64,000 bases of DNA, taken from assembly GCA_903839035.1 (NCBI GenBank), contig CAIMAQ010000042.1, forward strand, positions 1 through 64,000, in the 5' to 3' direction. Below, piece by piece: positions 16,234 through 25,674 of this stretch (its first letter is position 1; the number at the start of each line of letters is the position of its first letter). Position numbers and translations under genes: made by a program. The stretch comes from an uncultured Opitutia bacterium (lineage in GTDB: Bacteria; Verrucomicrobiota; Verrucomicrobiia; Opitutales; Opitutaceae). The notes beneath the pieces were generated by a model, which worked only from the letters and a program-made list of their open reading frames with translations, did not search any database and was not told the origin of the DNA.

Positions 16234-18234
16234 TCACACCGCCCCGATGCTCTTCGCGTAGCGCATCAGGCCGCCGCGGAATGCCGGAAACCCGGCGCCC
16301 ATCAGCAGCGCAAAATCCGCGTCCTCCGGCGTCTTGAGCACGCCTTCGTCCAGCACCCGCTTCGTCTCGTCGATCATCACGCGGTTCAGCCGCTCCGTGA
16401 TCGCCGCCGCGCTCAGTTCCGACTTCGCGCCGGAGGCCCATTGCGTCATCGCCGGGTTCAGCGCCTCCTTGCCGTCGGCATGGGTGTAGAACCCCGTGCT
16501 CGCCCCGTTCTTCCGGCCTTTCATTCCCGCCGCCAGCATCCGCCCGCACACCGTCGTGCATTTGAACCGCTGCGGGAAATAATGCGCCATCTCGCCAAAA
16601 ATGAAATCCGTCACGTCCACCCCAACCTCGTCGATCAGCCGCATCGGGCCCATCGGCCAGCCCCAGCCGCGCAGCGCGCTGTCGAGCGTCGCCGTGGACA
16701 CGCCCTGCTCCCACAACTGGCACGCCTCGTTGAGGTAGAAAAACAGCACGCGGGTCACCAGGAATCCCGGTGATGACTTGCAGATGACCGGGCTCTTCCC
16801 GAGCGCCTTCGCGAACGCCAGGGTCCGTTCCGCCGTGCCGCGGGCCGTGTGCGGGCTCAGCACCAGCTCGACCAGCGGCATCCGGCTCACCGGGTTGAAA
16901 AAATGCAGCCCAATCGTCCGCCCGGGCTCCGCCGCCGTGGCGGCGAGCTCGTCAATCGGCAGCGCCGACGTGTTCGACGCCAGCACGCAGTCCGGCCGCA
17001 CCACCTTCGCCAGCTCGGCAAACAGCGCCTGCTTCGCCGCGACGTTCTCCACGATGGCCTCAATCACGAGGTCGCAGTCACCAAAGCCTTCCCACCCCGT
17101 GGTGGTCTTCACGCGCGCCAGCCCCGCCGCCGCGGCGTCGGGCTTCATTTTCTTCCGCGCCACCGCCTCGTCGAACACCCCGCGGATCACCGCCAGGCCG
17201 CGCTCAACGAATTCCGGCTTCACGTCGCGCAGCACGACGTCATGCCCGCGCGCCGCGCACCACTGCGCGATACCCGAACCCATCACGCCCGCGCCGACCA
17301 CGCCGATTTTCCTGAACGGCGTAGGTGTTGCCGCTGCTGCCGCGGGAAACCAGGCGTCCACCGCGAGCTTCTTCACCGCGTCCTTCAGGAAAAAAACATA
17401 GATGAGGTTCTTGCAGACGTCCCCTGCGGTCATCTCGCCAAACGCCTGCGCCTCCACCTCCAGCGCCGCCTCGAGGGGCAGGCCGAGGTTTTGCTCGACC
17501 ACGTCGATCACTTTCCCCGGCGCGGGCTCGTGGCCGCGGGTTTTCTTGAGCGTGGCGGCCCGCAGCCCGGCGTAAAACGCCGCGTCCACCGCCGGCGGCA
17601 CCGCCCGGGCCGGACGCCCGCTCGCCGCCAGCCGGAGCGCGGCCGCCTTCGCCCGCGCCTTGAGCTCGGCCGCGGGGAAGACCTCGTCCACCAGCCCCGT
17701 GCGCAGCGCCTCCGGCGCCGACAGCAGCGTGGCCTTTAAAATGCACTCCAGCGCCGCCGCCGCGCCGATGAGCCGCGGCAACCGCACGGTTCCGCCCCAG
17801 CCGGGAATCGTGCCAACAGTGTTCTCCGGCAGGCCGATGACGGTCTCGCGCGCATCGCTGGCGATGCGCCAGTGACACGCCAGCGCCACCTCCGTCCCGC
17901 CGCCCGCGCAGGCCCCGTGGATCGCGCCCACGACCGGCACCTTGAAATTGGCGAGCAGTGAAAAACACGCCTGTCCCTCGCGCCCCACGGCCATCGCCGC
18001 CGCGGCATCGGGCAGCTTGGAGAGCCATTTCAGGTCGGCGCCCGCGATGAAGATGCGTTCCTTCGCACTGATCACGACCACCGCCTTCACCGGCTGGGCC
18101 GCCAGTGCCGCCAGCGCCGTCCGCAGGTCAGCAAACACCGCTGGCGTGAAAACATTTGCCCGCGCCCCGGGATCATCGAATACCAGCCAGCCCACGCCAT
18201 CGCTGTCCACGGAATGCGTCACGGTCGGGGTCAT
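16234..18234 (-). CDS. bifunctional enoyl-CoA hydratase / 3-hydroxyacyl-CoA dehydrogenase
   Basis: A FadB/FadJ-type beta-oxidation protein of 666 residues. The N-terminal crotonase domain has IFIAGADLKWL and GACAGGGTEVALACHWRI, forming the CoA oxyanion hole. The dehydrogenase domain begins with the NAD motif GVVGAGVMGSGIAQW and continues with IGLHFFNPVSRMPLVE. The C-terminal domain follows. It hydrates 2-enoyl-CoA and oxidises the 3-hydroxy product. ATG 18234 is preferred over a longer reading from 18285. No thiolase is adjacent; an acyl-CoA dehydrogenase lies at 44657-46549. Confidence 0.92.
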   Translation of the reverse strand: MTPTVTHSVDSDGVGWLVFDDPGARANVFTPAVFADLRTALAALAAQPVKAVVVISAKERIFIAGADLKWLSKLPDAAAAMAVGREGQACFSLLANFKVPVVGAIHGACAGGGTEVALACHWRIASDARETVIGLPENTVGTIPGWGGTVRLPRLIGAAAALECILKATLLSAPEALRTGLVDEVFPAAELKARAKAAALRLAASGRPARAVPPAVDAAFYAGLRAATLKKTRGHEPAPGKVIDVVEQNLGLPLEAALEVEAQAFGEMTAGDVCKNLIYVFFLKDAVKKLAVDAWFPAAAAATPTPFRKIGVVGAGVMGSGIAQWCAARGHDVVLRDVKPEFVERGLAVIRGVFDEAVARKKMKPDAAAAGLARVKTTTGWEGFGDCDLVIEAIVENVAAKQALFAELAKVVRPDCVLASNTSALPIDELAATAAEPGRTIGLHFFNPVSRMPLVELVLSPHTARGTAERTLAFAKALGKSPVICKSSPGFLVTRVLFFYLNEACQLWEQGVSTATLDSALRGWGWPMGPMRLIDEVGVDVTDFIFGEMAHYFPQRFKCTTVCGRMLAAGMKGRKNGASTGFYTHADGKEALNPAMTQWASGAKSELSAAAITERLNRVMIDETKRVLDEGVLKTPEDADFALLMGAGFPAFRGGLMRYAKSIGAV

Positions 18235-18587
18235 GGGGTAACCCGACGATGCCCACCACCCGCCCCGAGTAAACTGCCGAGGCATTCACGGCGCAGTTTA
18301 TTAGGCCGCGTTTCAAGCTGTGATGTCTTTCTGCACGGTTGGGCGCCGATGTCCCTATCGGCGCATGGGTCCGAATTACGGCAGATCTGACCCGCCTTCT
18401 CCGTTGGCACCGCGGCGCCCCGCGCCGCGGATGGTTCCAAGACGCGGCGAGGGCGCCGCAGCTCCAATAACCAGCGCGTTGAGGGCAACTTGCTCCACCT
18501 AAAATTCCGGGCGGGTCAAAGACCCGCCCTACCCCCAACCCACTTCCGCGTTGCCGATGGAATCAGAACCGGGAACCGTTACCGCCC
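18235..18587. other. 353-base divergent intergenic region
   Basis: It lies between divergently transcribed genes and must hold both promoters. No gene is visible. At 18337-18367 there is a GGGCGCCGATGTCCCTATCGGCGC half-element related to the repeat at 23229. At 18508-18535 there is the GGGCGGGTCAAAGACCCGCCC half-element related to those at 34821 and 54914. A GC-rich GCGGCGCCCCGCGCCGC hairpin lies near 18412. Confidence 0.55.
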
Positions 18588-20429
18588 ATGTCCCCGCGCC
18601 CTGCGAACTCGCGCCCCATCCCGCCGGCCCCCCGCGCCGCACCGGCCGACACGTGGTGGCGGCTCGGCTGGCTGGGCCTCGCCACCCTCTGCGTGCTGGC
18701 CTATCTGCCTGCCCTCCATGGCGGTTTTCTCTGGGACGACAACGGCCACGTGACGGCACCCGAACTCCGCTCCCTCAGCGGACTCGGCCGGATCTGGTTC
18801 GAGCTCGGCGCCACCCAGCAATATTACCCCGTCCTCCACAGCGCGTTCTGGCTCGAGCACCGGCTCTGGGGCGAATCCGCCACTGCCTACCATTGGCTCA
18901 ACGTCCTCCTCCACGCCCTCGCCGCCGGCCTCCTCGTGCGCGTGCTGCAGCGTCTCGCCATTCCGGGCGCGTGGCTCGCCGGCCTCGTCTTCGCCCTTCA
19001 TCCGGTCAATGTCGAAACCGGCGCCTGGATCTCGGAGCAGAAAAATACGCTCTCCGCCGTGTTCTATTTCCTCGCCCTGCTCACCTACCTGCGATTCGAC
19101 CAGGCCCGGGAAACCGGCGCTGGAAGATTGAACTCCGCCGGCCGGTCCTACGTTTTCGCCACCGTCTTTCTCCTCCTCGCGGTCCTCACCAAATCCGTCA
19201 CCGCCACCCTTCCCGCCGCCCTGCTGGTCATCGCGTGGTGGCAGCGCGGCCGGCTCTCGTGGCGGCGCGATGTTGCCCCTTTGCTGCCGTGGTTCGCGAT
19301 CGGCCTCGCCGCGGGGCTCACCACCGCGTGGGTGGAGCGCAAATTCATCGGCGCGGAAGGCGCCGCCTATGACCTCGACTTCCTGCAGCGGGTTTTGCTG
19401 GCCGGGCGCGTCCTGTGGTTTTACCTCGGCAAACTGCTCTGGCCCGCCGACCTGAGCTTCGTCTATCCGCGCTGGTTCATTAACGCCTCCGACGCGTGGG
19501 CCTACGCCGGGATCCTCGCGACGCTCGCCGCCCTGGCCGTCCTGTGGCGGCTCCGCCACAGGAGCCGCGCCCCGCTTGCCGGCGCATTGCTGTTCGCCGG
19601 CACGCTGTTTCCTGCCCTCGGGTTTTTAAACGTCTACCCGTTCATCTACTCCTACGTCGCCGACCACTTCCAATATCTCGCGGGCCTCGGCCTCATCGTC
19701 CCGCTCTCCGCCGGACTTGTGCGGGCCCTCGCGTCCTCTCCCGCCTGGCTTCGCCGCGGTCTCCCCGCCGCGCTCGTCGCCCTGCTGGGTGGCCTCACCT
19801 GGCACCAGGCGCACGACTATCGTGACAACGTTGCCCTCTACCGCGCGACCCTCGCGCGCAACCCCGCCGCCTGGATGGCCGCCTACAATCTCGGGATGGA
19901 ACTCGCGGCACGGAACCAGACCGACGACGCCATCGCCTCGTACCGCGAGGCGCTGGCCCTTCGCCCCGATTACGCCGAGGCCCACGCCAACCTCGCCATG
20001 TCGCTCCTGACCCAGCCGGACAATAAGGCCGAAGCAGTCACCCACCTCGAGACCGCCGTCCGCCTGAAGCCCGAGCTCTGGCAGGCGGAATGCAACCTGG
20101 CCAATACGCTCATCACCGTGCCCGGCCGCGAGGCGGAGGCGATCGCCCACTACAAGACCGTGCTGAGCCGCCGCCCCGAGCTGGCCGAGATCCAGTTGAA
20201 CCTCGGCATCGCCCTGCAGGGCCAGCCGGGCCGCGAGGCCGAAGCTGCCGCAAGGTTCGAGTCGGCACTCCGCACCAACCCCGACCTCTGGCAGGCCCAC
20301 TTCACCCTGGCGAACGCCCTGCTCAATCTCCCCGGCCGCCGGGCCGAGGCCATTCCCCACCTCGAGGCCGTCCTCCGCCTCAATCCCGCCTTCACCCCCG
20401 CCCGCCAGCTGCTCGATCAGCTGCGGTGA
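18588..20429 (+). CDS. TMTC-like multi-spanning membrane glycosyltransferase with TPR repeats
   Basis: 613 residues. The first 400 form a polytopic membrane region with LPALHGGFLWDDN and AWISEQKNTLSAVFYFLAL, resembling the eukaryotic TMTC O-mannosyltransferases and their bacterial relatives. The last 180 residues hold four to five TPR repeats (ASYREALALRPDYAEAHANL, AIAHYKTVLSRRPELAEIQL and similar). It probably transfers a sugar from a lipid carrier to exported proteins. Its 3' end overlaps the convergent pseudouridine synthase gene by 13 bases. Confidence 0.82.
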   Translation: MSPRPANSRPIPPAPRAAPADTWWRLGWLGLATLCVLAYLPALHGGFLWDDNGHVTAPELRSLSGLGRIWFELGATQQYYPVLHSAFWLEHRLWGESATAYHWLNVLLHALAAGLLVRVLQRLAIPGAWLAGLVFALHPVNVETGAWISEQKNTLSAVFYFLALLTYLRFDQARETGAGRLNSAGRSYVFATVFLLLAVLTKSVTATLPAALLVIAWWQRGRLSWRRDVAPLLPWFAIGLAAGLTTAWVERKFIGAEGAAYDLDFLQRVLLAGRVLWFYLGKLLWPADLSFVYPRWFINASDAWAYAGILATLAALAVLWRLRHRSRAPLAGALLFAGTLFPALGFLNVYPFIYSYVADHFQYLAGLGLIVPLSAGLVRALASSPAWLRRGLPAALVALLGGLTWHQAHDYRDNVALYRATLARNPAAWMAAYNLGMELAARNQTDDAIASYREALALRPDYAEAHANLAMSLLTQPDNKAEAVTHLETAVRLKPELWQAECNLANTLITVPGREAEAIAHYKTVLSRRPELAEIQLNLGIALQGQPGREAEAAARFESALRTNPDLWQAHFTLANALLNLPGRRAEAIPHLEAVLRLNPAFTPARQLLDQLR

Positions 20430-21214
20430 ACGGGTCGCCCGCGGTTGAATTTCCGCAGGTATTTCAGCGCGATCTCGAACTCGTGCGGCAGCGGAGCGGT
20501 CAGAATGACCGGCTCGCGCGTGGCCGGGTGCTTGAGCGTCAGCTCGCCGGCATGCAGCGCGAGGCGCGTGAGCAGCGGCTTCTCCTCGTCGCGGCCCTTG
20601 TAGCCCCGTTTCAGGTCGGAGAGCAGCAGCGTGACCGCGGGGTCGCCGTAAAATGCATCGTTGAGGACCGGGGCGCCGAGGGCGGCGAGGTGGACGCGGA
20701 CCTGGTGCGGGCGGCTGCTCACCGGGTTGCACTCCAGCCACACAAACCGCCCGAAGCGTTCCAGCGTGCGGACCGCCGTCTGGCTCTCCCGGCTTTCGCG
20801 GCCCGTGCCCACGCGCAGCCGGCCCGGCTCGCGCTCGTCATCCCGCAGCGAGAGCTCGATCGTGAAAATATCCGGCAGGCTGTCGTTCGCCGCGCGCAAC
20901 ATCGCCACGTCCTTCAGCGCCCGCTCCGCCGGCTGCACCACCGCCAGCGCGAAATACTTCATGGCCGCCGTCTTCGACTGGAACTGCCCGCTCAGGAAAT
21001 CCAGCGCGACCTTCGTCTTCGCAAACACCACCACGCCGCTCGTATCGGCATCCACCCGGTGCACACTCGCCACCCCCGGGCCGTACTTCGCCTGCACCAG
21101 CGCGATGAGGTTCTCCGCGCCCTTGGCCCCCTTCGACGGTGCCATCGGCAGCCCGTGCGGCTTGTCGAACGCGACCAGGGTATCGTCTTCCAGGAGAATG
21201 GGCGGGAGCGGCAT
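20417..21214 (-). CDS. RluA-family pseudouridine synthase
   Basis: 265 residues. The catalytic motif reads HRVDADTSG, with the nucleophilic aspartate, close to the usual HRLDxxTSG. It opens directly with the catalytic domain (ILLEDDTLVAFDKPHGLP) and has no S4 domain. NPVSSRPHQVRVHLAALGAPVLND is the conserved RNA-contact stretch. It would isomerise uridine in rRNA or tRNA; the exact target is unclear. Confidence 0.9.
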   Translation of the reverse strand: MPLPPILLEDDTLVAFDKPHGLPMAPSKGAKGAENLIALVQAKYGPGVASVHRVDADTSGVVVFAKTKVALDFLSGQFQSKTAAMKYFALAVVQPAERALKDVAMLRAANDSLPDIFTIELSLRDDEREPGRLRVGTGRESRESQTAVRTLERFGRFVWLECNPVSSRPHQVRVHLAALGAPVLNDAFYGDPAVTLLLSDLKRGYKGRDEEKPLLTRLALHAGELTLKHPATREPVILTAPLPHEFEIALKYLRKFNRGRPVHRS

Positions 21215-21634
21215 GCGTCCCCTGTGACAACCCCAAAGCCCCTGAAAGTCACGCCTGCGTTTTTAACCACGCTCCGCCGCCGCCCCTTGGGCTATGGCGA
21301 GACAAGAACGACACGCAGCCCACGAAGCCGGACTCCGATCCGGTTGCCCACGGAATCCACGGACGACACGGAAAATTCCGAGCCTGAGGCCAAGGCGGAG
21401 AATGAGTTATTCCGATCGTTCCGTGTCCTCCGTGTGTTCCGTGGGCAATAAATTCCGATCGCCCAGCTTTCGCGTCCTTCGTGCTTTTCGTGGTCAACCC
21501 CCTGCTACCGCCCGCTTGCAATAGGGCCGTTCGGCCCTCCGCCGCGGTCAAAACCTCGTAAGCTCGGCGGCGCGGCGGGAATCCACTTGCGGCTTCCCGC
21601 TCGGAGGGACTGCCTAACTTACCCAGCCGCCGCG
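21215..21634. other. 420-base divergent intergenic region with repeats
   Basis: No gene is seen. The main content is a 105-base inverted repeat at 21344-21448 (entered separately). It is followed by a half-element CGTCCTTCGTGCTTTTCGTGGTCAA near 21472, related to the repeats at 26620, 33775 and 50151. Promoters for the flanking genes must lie in the remaining parts. Confidence 0.5.
21344..21448. repeat. TTGCCCACGGAA inverted repeat
   Basis: A 30-base left arm starting TTGCCCACGGAA is mirrored by a right arm ending TTCCGTGGGCAA with about three mismatches. Each arm is itself made of near-repeats of CACGGA. Confidence 0.75.
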
Positions 21635-23224
21635 ATGCCTACCCTCCCCAAAAGCCTCATGGTTTTAGGCGCGCGCCTGCAAACGGCCCGCACCGCCCTG
21701 CGGCTACGCCAGAAGAAAACGGCGGTTCCCGCGCAGCAGCGCACGTTCCGCCGCCTGCTCCGGTCCTTCGCGAAGACCGCCTTCGGCCGCAAGGTCGGCG
21801 TCGAGGCCGGCCTGACCTACGCGCAGTTCCAGCGCCGCGTGCCGCTCCACACCCATGCGGACCTAGCGCCGTATATCGACCAGATGAAGCGCGGCGCCGC
21901 CGATGTGCTCTGGCCCGGCAAATGTCCGTTTTATGCGGTCACGCCTGGGACCACGGACGGGCCGGTCAAGTCGCTGCCCGTCACCTGGGATCTGCTCGAT
22001 CACTTCCGGTGCGCGACGCGCGATGCCCTGCTGTACTACTGCGTGCGCACCGGCAGCACCAAGGTCTTTCACGGCCGCCACCTGCTGCTGGGTGGCTCGA
22101 ACGCCCTCGCGCTCATTCCCGAGGCCGCGCCGTTCACCGCGTACGAGGGCGACCTGAGCAGCCTGATCGCACTCAACCTGTCCAAGTGGATCGAGCACCA
22201 CCTCTACGAGCCCGGAGCGGACATCGAGCAGTTGAACGACTGGTCGAAGAAATTGGACGCGATCGTCGCCCGCACGCGGCGCCTCGACATCTCGCTCATC
22301 GCCGGCCTGCCCAGCTGGCTGCTGACCCTCGCGGAGGCGCTGCGCCCCGGCGGATCCGCCGACCCGGCGCGCGCACCGAGCCTGAAGCAGACCATCTGGC
22401 CCAACCTCGAGTGCCTCGTGCACAGCGGGGTGCCCCTCGGTCCGTTCCAGGGCGAACTGCGCCGGGCCTACGGAGCCAGCGTGCATTTCCACGAGATCTA
22501 CCCCGCGGCGGAGGGCTTCATCGCCGCCCAGGACGCCACGCCCATCGAGGGCCTGCGGTTGATGGCGGACACCGGGTTGTTCTTTGAATTCCTGCCGATG
22601 AAATATTTCGACGAGGACCGCCTCGGCACCCTCGGGCCGGCGGCCGTGCCCCTCGAGGGCGTGAAGGCCAACGAGGATTACGCGCTGGTGCTGACGACAC
22701 CCGGCGGTCTCTGCCGCTACGTCACCGGCGACATGGTGCGCTTCGTTTCGACCGAGCCGCCGCGACTCATCTACATCGGCCGGACCGGGCTTCAGCTCAA
22801 TGCGTTCGGCGAACGGGTGATTGAGAAGGAGCTGACCGACGCGCTCCTGGCCGTCTGCTCGCCCAATGGCTGGAGCATCACCAATTTCCACGTCGCGCCG
22901 ATGTTCACCGACTCGTTAACCGGCAACAACCGCGGGCGGCACGAGTGGTGGATCGAGCTGCGCCCCGGCTCCGTCCAGAACCCCACCGGCCCCGCGCTTG
23001 CCCTGCAGCTCGACGCCGAGCTGAAGGTGCGCAACGCGGACTACGAGGTGAAGCGCCGGAGCAACAACATCGAGGCGCCGATCGCCCGGCTGGTCATGCC
23101 GGGGGTGTTCGAGCACTGGATGCGCCACCACGGTAAATGGGGCGGGCAGAACAAGCTGCCCCGCTGCCGCAGCGACCGCACCATCGCGGACGAGCTGATG
23201 CAGCTCGCGCGGTTCAACGATTGA
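21635..23224 (+). CDS. GH3-family acyl-adenylating enzyme
   Basis: 529 residues, full length for the family. The pattern matches plant GH3 (auxin-responsive) acyl-acid amido synthetases and their bacterial homologues: FYAVTPGTTDGPVK near residue 100 (ATP loop), HEIYPAAEGFIA in the middle and YVTGDMVRF near 365. It would adenylate a carboxylic acid and join it to an amine, but the substrate is unknown. ATG 21635 removes an unsupported 16-residue extension. Nothing in the neighbours reveals the pathway. Confidence 0.85.
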   Translation: MPTLPKSLMVLGARLQTARTALRLRQKKTAVPAQQRTFRRLLRSFAKTAFGRKVGVEAGLTYAQFQRRVPLHTHADLAPYIDQMKRGAADVLWPGKCPFYAVTPGTTDGPVKSLPVTWDLLDHFRCATRDALLYYCVRTGSTKVFHGRHLLLGGSNALALIPEAAPFTAYEGDLSSLIALNLSKWIEHHLYEPGADIEQLNDWSKKLDAIVARTRRLDISLIAGLPSWLLTLAEALRPGGSADPARAPSLKQTIWPNLECLVHSGVPLGPFQGELRRAYGASVHFHEIYPAAEGFIAAQDATPIEGLRLMADTGLFFEFLPMKYFDEDRLGTLGPAAVPLEGVKANEDYALVLTTPGGLCRYVTGDMVRFVSTEPPRLIYIGRTGLQLNAFGERVIEKELTDALLAVCSPNGWSITNFHVAPMFTDSLTGNNRGRHEWWIELRPGSVQNPTGPALALQLDAELKVRNADYEVKRRSNNIEAPIARLVMPGVFEHWMRHHGKWGGQNKLPRCRSDRTIADELMQLARFND

Positions 23225-23228
23225 GCGC

Positions 23229-23286
23229 GGTGGGCGTCGATGTCCCGATCGACGCATGATCGCCGATGGGGACATCGGCGACCACC
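23229..23286. repeat. GGGCGTCGATGTCCC inverted repeat
   Basis: GTGGGCGTCGATGTCCCGATCG is mirrored by CGATGGGGACATCGGCGACCAC, forming a transcript hairpin between two convergent genes, so it may end both transcripts. A half copy lies at 18337-18367. Confidence 0.7.
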
Positions 23287-23293
23287 TTCGCTC

Positions 23294-23791
23294 CTACTTC
23301 AGATACTTCAGAATCGCCTGCTCGTAGTCGGCCGTGGGCTCGGCCCCGACCTTGCGGTCGCGAATCTGGCCATTCCGGTCGATGATGAAAGTCGTCGGGA
23401 TCGCATCCATGCCGCCAAACGCCGCCTGCACGGCGTCATCGCCCATGACGATCTGGTAGCTCACCCCGTATTTTTGGACGAAGTCCTTGACGGTCTGGTC
23501 GGCGTGACGGTCCGAGTCCAGCGAGACGCCGACGATCACGAGGCCGTCCTTGCCGTATTTTTTCTGCAGCTCGACGTAACCGGGAATCTCCATCCGGCAC
23601 GGTCCGCACCAGGTCGCCCAAAAATCCAGGACGACCACCTTGCCCTTGAACTGCTCGGAGCTGACCACCTTGCCGTCTACATCCTTCAGCTGCCACGCGG
23701 GGGCCGGCGCGGCGGGAACAGGCTCGGCCCGGAGCAGGGCGAGCGCGGCGCAGGTGAGGCTGAGGGCCAGGAGATGGCGGAAGGTTTTCAT
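23294..23791 (-). CDS. TlpA/ResA-like thiol-disulfide oxidoreductase
   Basis: 165 residues with an N-terminal signal peptide (HLLALSLTCAALALLRAEP) and a thioredoxin fold. The active site is WATWCGPC, preceded by GKVVVLDFW and followed by the cis-proline motif IPTTFIIDRNG. It acts outside the cytoplasmic membrane, typically reducing disulfides in cytochrome c maturation or redox repair. ATG 23791 gives a normal signal peptide; a longer reading to 23845 is less likely. Confidence 0.9.
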   Translation of the reverse strand: MKTFRHLLALSLTCAALALLRAEPVPAAPAPAWQLKDVDGKVVSSEQFKGKVVVLDFWATWCGPCRMEIPGYVELQKKYGKDGLVIVGVSLDSDRHADQTVKDFVQKYGVSYQIVMGDDAVQAAFGGMDAIPTTFIIDRNGQIRDRKVGAEPTADYEQAILKYLK

Positions 23792-23859
23792 GAGGGTGGG
23801 AGTAAACACTGGGAGACACCATGCCCCCGTTTTATTCCCCCGCAACCCGCCGCGGCGGA

Positions 23860-24753
23860 TTATGAGCTGCCCGGGATGTCCACGCCCAGCGTCTCGATGA
23901 ATTTCTTCATCGCCGGCGTGAGCACGCGGCCCTTGCGGTGAAGGATCGCGAGCGGCCGGGTGAAGTCCTTGCCCTTGAAGTGCACGGCGATGAGCGTGCC
24001 CTGCTTCACCTCCTGCTGCACCGTGGCCTGCGGCACGATGGCGATGCCGTGGTCGATCTCGACCGCGCGCTTCACCGTCTCGATGTTGTCGAACTCCATC
24101 ACCGGCTCAATCTCGAGCTTGTGGTCGCGGAAAATCTGGTCGACCGCCTTGCGGGTGGGGATGTCCGGGTCGAACCCGATGAACTTCTGCCCCGCCAGCT
24201 GCCTGATGTCGATGTCCCCGCCCTTGGCCAGCGGATGCCCGGGATGCGTGATCAGCACGAGGTGGTCGTCGCGGAACGGGATCGCCTCGATCTGCCGCTG
24301 CTTCACCGGGAAGGCCACGAGGCCGAAGTCCACCGCGTTGTGCAGGATGTCCTCGTAGACCAGGTTCGAGCGGCGGTATTCCACGCGCACGTTGACCGAG
24401 GGGTAGTCGTGCAGGAATTTTTTGATGTAGGCCGGCAGCTCATGGAGCCCGATGGAGTAGATGGTCGAGATGCGGATCGTGCCGCTGATGACCTTCTTCA
24501 TCTCCTGCAGCTCCGAGAGCAGCTTGTCGTAGGTGTGCAGGATCTCCTTCGCCGACTCGTACACCCGCTGGCCCTCGCGCGTAAGCTGGAACTGCTTCTG
24601 GCTGCGGTCGATCAGCAGCGTCTTGAAGTGCCGCTCCATCGCGCGGGCCTGCTGGCTGACCGCCGATTGCGTGATGCCGTTGAGCTTGGCCGACTTGGAA
24701 AAACTCTTCGTCTCGACGAGGTCGGCAAAAATTTTGAAATTCTCGATTTGCAT
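23860..24753 (-). CDS. LysR-family transcriptional regulator
   Basis: 297 residues. The winged helix-turn-helix occupies residues 1-60 (FSKSAKLNGITQSAVSQQARAMERHF), and the periplasmic-binding-like effector domain covers about 90-290. It is divergent from yggS with a 77-base gap holding an inverted repeat. LysR proteins commonly control the divergent neighbour, so regulation of yggS or autoregulation is plausible. The effector is unknown. Confidence 0.92.
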   Translation of the reverse strand: MQIENFKIFADLVETKSFSKSAKLNGITQSAVSQQARAMERHFKTLLIDRSQKQFQLTREGQRVYESAKEILHTYDKLLSELQEMKKVISGTIRISTIYSIGLHELPAYIKKFLHDYPSVNVRVEYRRSNLVYEDILHNAVDFGLVAFPVKQRQIEAIPFRDDHLVLITHPGHPLAKGGDIDIRQLAGQKFIGFDPDIPTRKAVDQIFRDHKLEIEPVMEFDNIETVKRAVEIDHGIAIVPQATVQQEVKQGTLIAVHFKGKDFTRPLAILHRKGRVLTPAMKKFIETLGVDIPGSS

Positions 24754-24789
24754 GACTGGATCTTGGGGTTGCCGGAACCATAATCATCG

Positions 24790-24812
24790 CTTATTTAACA
24801 TCAACCTATAAG
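24790..24812. promoter_or_regulatory. possible LysR operator
   Basis: CTTAT and ATAAG are separated by 13 AT-rich bases in the gap between the divergent lysR-type gene and yggS. Size and position suit a LysR dimer site, and this gap is far more AT-rich than the genes. Confidence 0.35.
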
Positions 24813-24830
24813 CAGTTTCACTTTAGCCCC

Positions 24831-25544
24831 ATGATTATCCCCTATGATGAGTTCTGCCGCAGGGCCGACGCCGTCCGGGCCGGGATTGCCGCGGCCTGCG
24901 TGCGCGCCGGGCGGAAACCCGACGAAGTCGGGCTGCTCGCGGTGACGAAGAATCATCCGCCCGCCGCCGCCGAATATGCCGCGCGCTACGGGCTCCCGGC
25001 CGTCGGGGAAAACCGCGTGCAGGAGGGCGTGGACAAGCGTGCCGCCACCACGGCGGAAGTGCGCTGGGAGCTGATTGGCCACCTGCAGTCGAACAAGGCG
25101 AAGCTCGCCGCGACGCACTTTGACCGCATCCAGACTGTGGACAGCGAGAAGCTGCTCCGCCTCCTCGATCGCGCCGCCGCCGAGGCCGGCAAGATCCTGC
25201 CGGTGCTGCTCCAGCTCAACGCCGGGCACGACCCCGCAAAATTCGGCGCCGACCTGGCCGACGCCCCGCGCCTGCTCGACGCCGCCCTCACCCAGAGCCA
25301 CCTGAAGGTCGAGGGGTTCATGACCATCGCGCCGTTGAGCGACGACTCCTCCGTCGCCACGCGCACGTTCACGACCCTGCGCGAATTGCGCGACCAGCTC
25401 GCCGGCGAGACCGGCGCACTGCTGCCGGAACTCTCGATGGGCATGAGCGGCGACTACGTCGAGGCCATCGCCGCCGGCAGCACCCAGGTCCGCATCGGCA
25501 CCGCGCTCTACGGCGAACGCGAAATCATTGCCGACATCAGGTGA
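24831..25544 (+). CDS. yggS: YggS-family pyridoxal-phosphate homeostasis protein
   Basis: 237 residues, a stand-alone alanine-racemase-N fold that binds PLP without known catalysis and buffers free PLP. The PLP lysine is K40 in LLAVTKNHP. GENRVQE, LIGHLQSNKAK and SMGMSGD are all present as in the family. The start ATG is the first in frame. It often neighbours proC or cell-division genes in other bacteria, but not here. The stop codon lies within an inverted repeat. Confidence 0.95.
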   Translation: MIIPYDEFCRRADAVRAGIAAACVRAGRKPDEVGLLAVTKNHPPAAAEYAARYGLPAVGENRVQEGVDKRAATTAEVRWELIGHLQSNKAKLAATHFDRIQTVDSEKLLRLLDRAAAEAGKILPVLLQLNAGHDPAKFGADLADAPRLLDAALTQSHLKVEGFMTIAPLSDDSSVATRTFTTLRELRDQLAGETGALLPELSMGMSGDYVEAIAAGSTQVRIGTALYGEREIIADIR

Positions 25545-25622
25545 CCAGGGACCCGTAACAGGATCGGCCCCTGCGCCTGCGGTTCCGTTTCCTGTTACTT
25601 GCCGCTTGTCACTTGAAACTTG
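25540..25622. repeat. GTAACAGGA inverted repeat
   Basis: The left arm GTGACCAGGGACCCGTAACA and the right arm TCCTGTTACTTGCCGCTTGT pair imperfectly across about 80 bases. The yggS stop codon is inside the left arm. Confidence 0.65.
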
Positions 25623-25674
25623 CCCGCCGGCAGCGGGCATCACTGGCACGAATGTTGCGTTTCCGGTTGCCACC

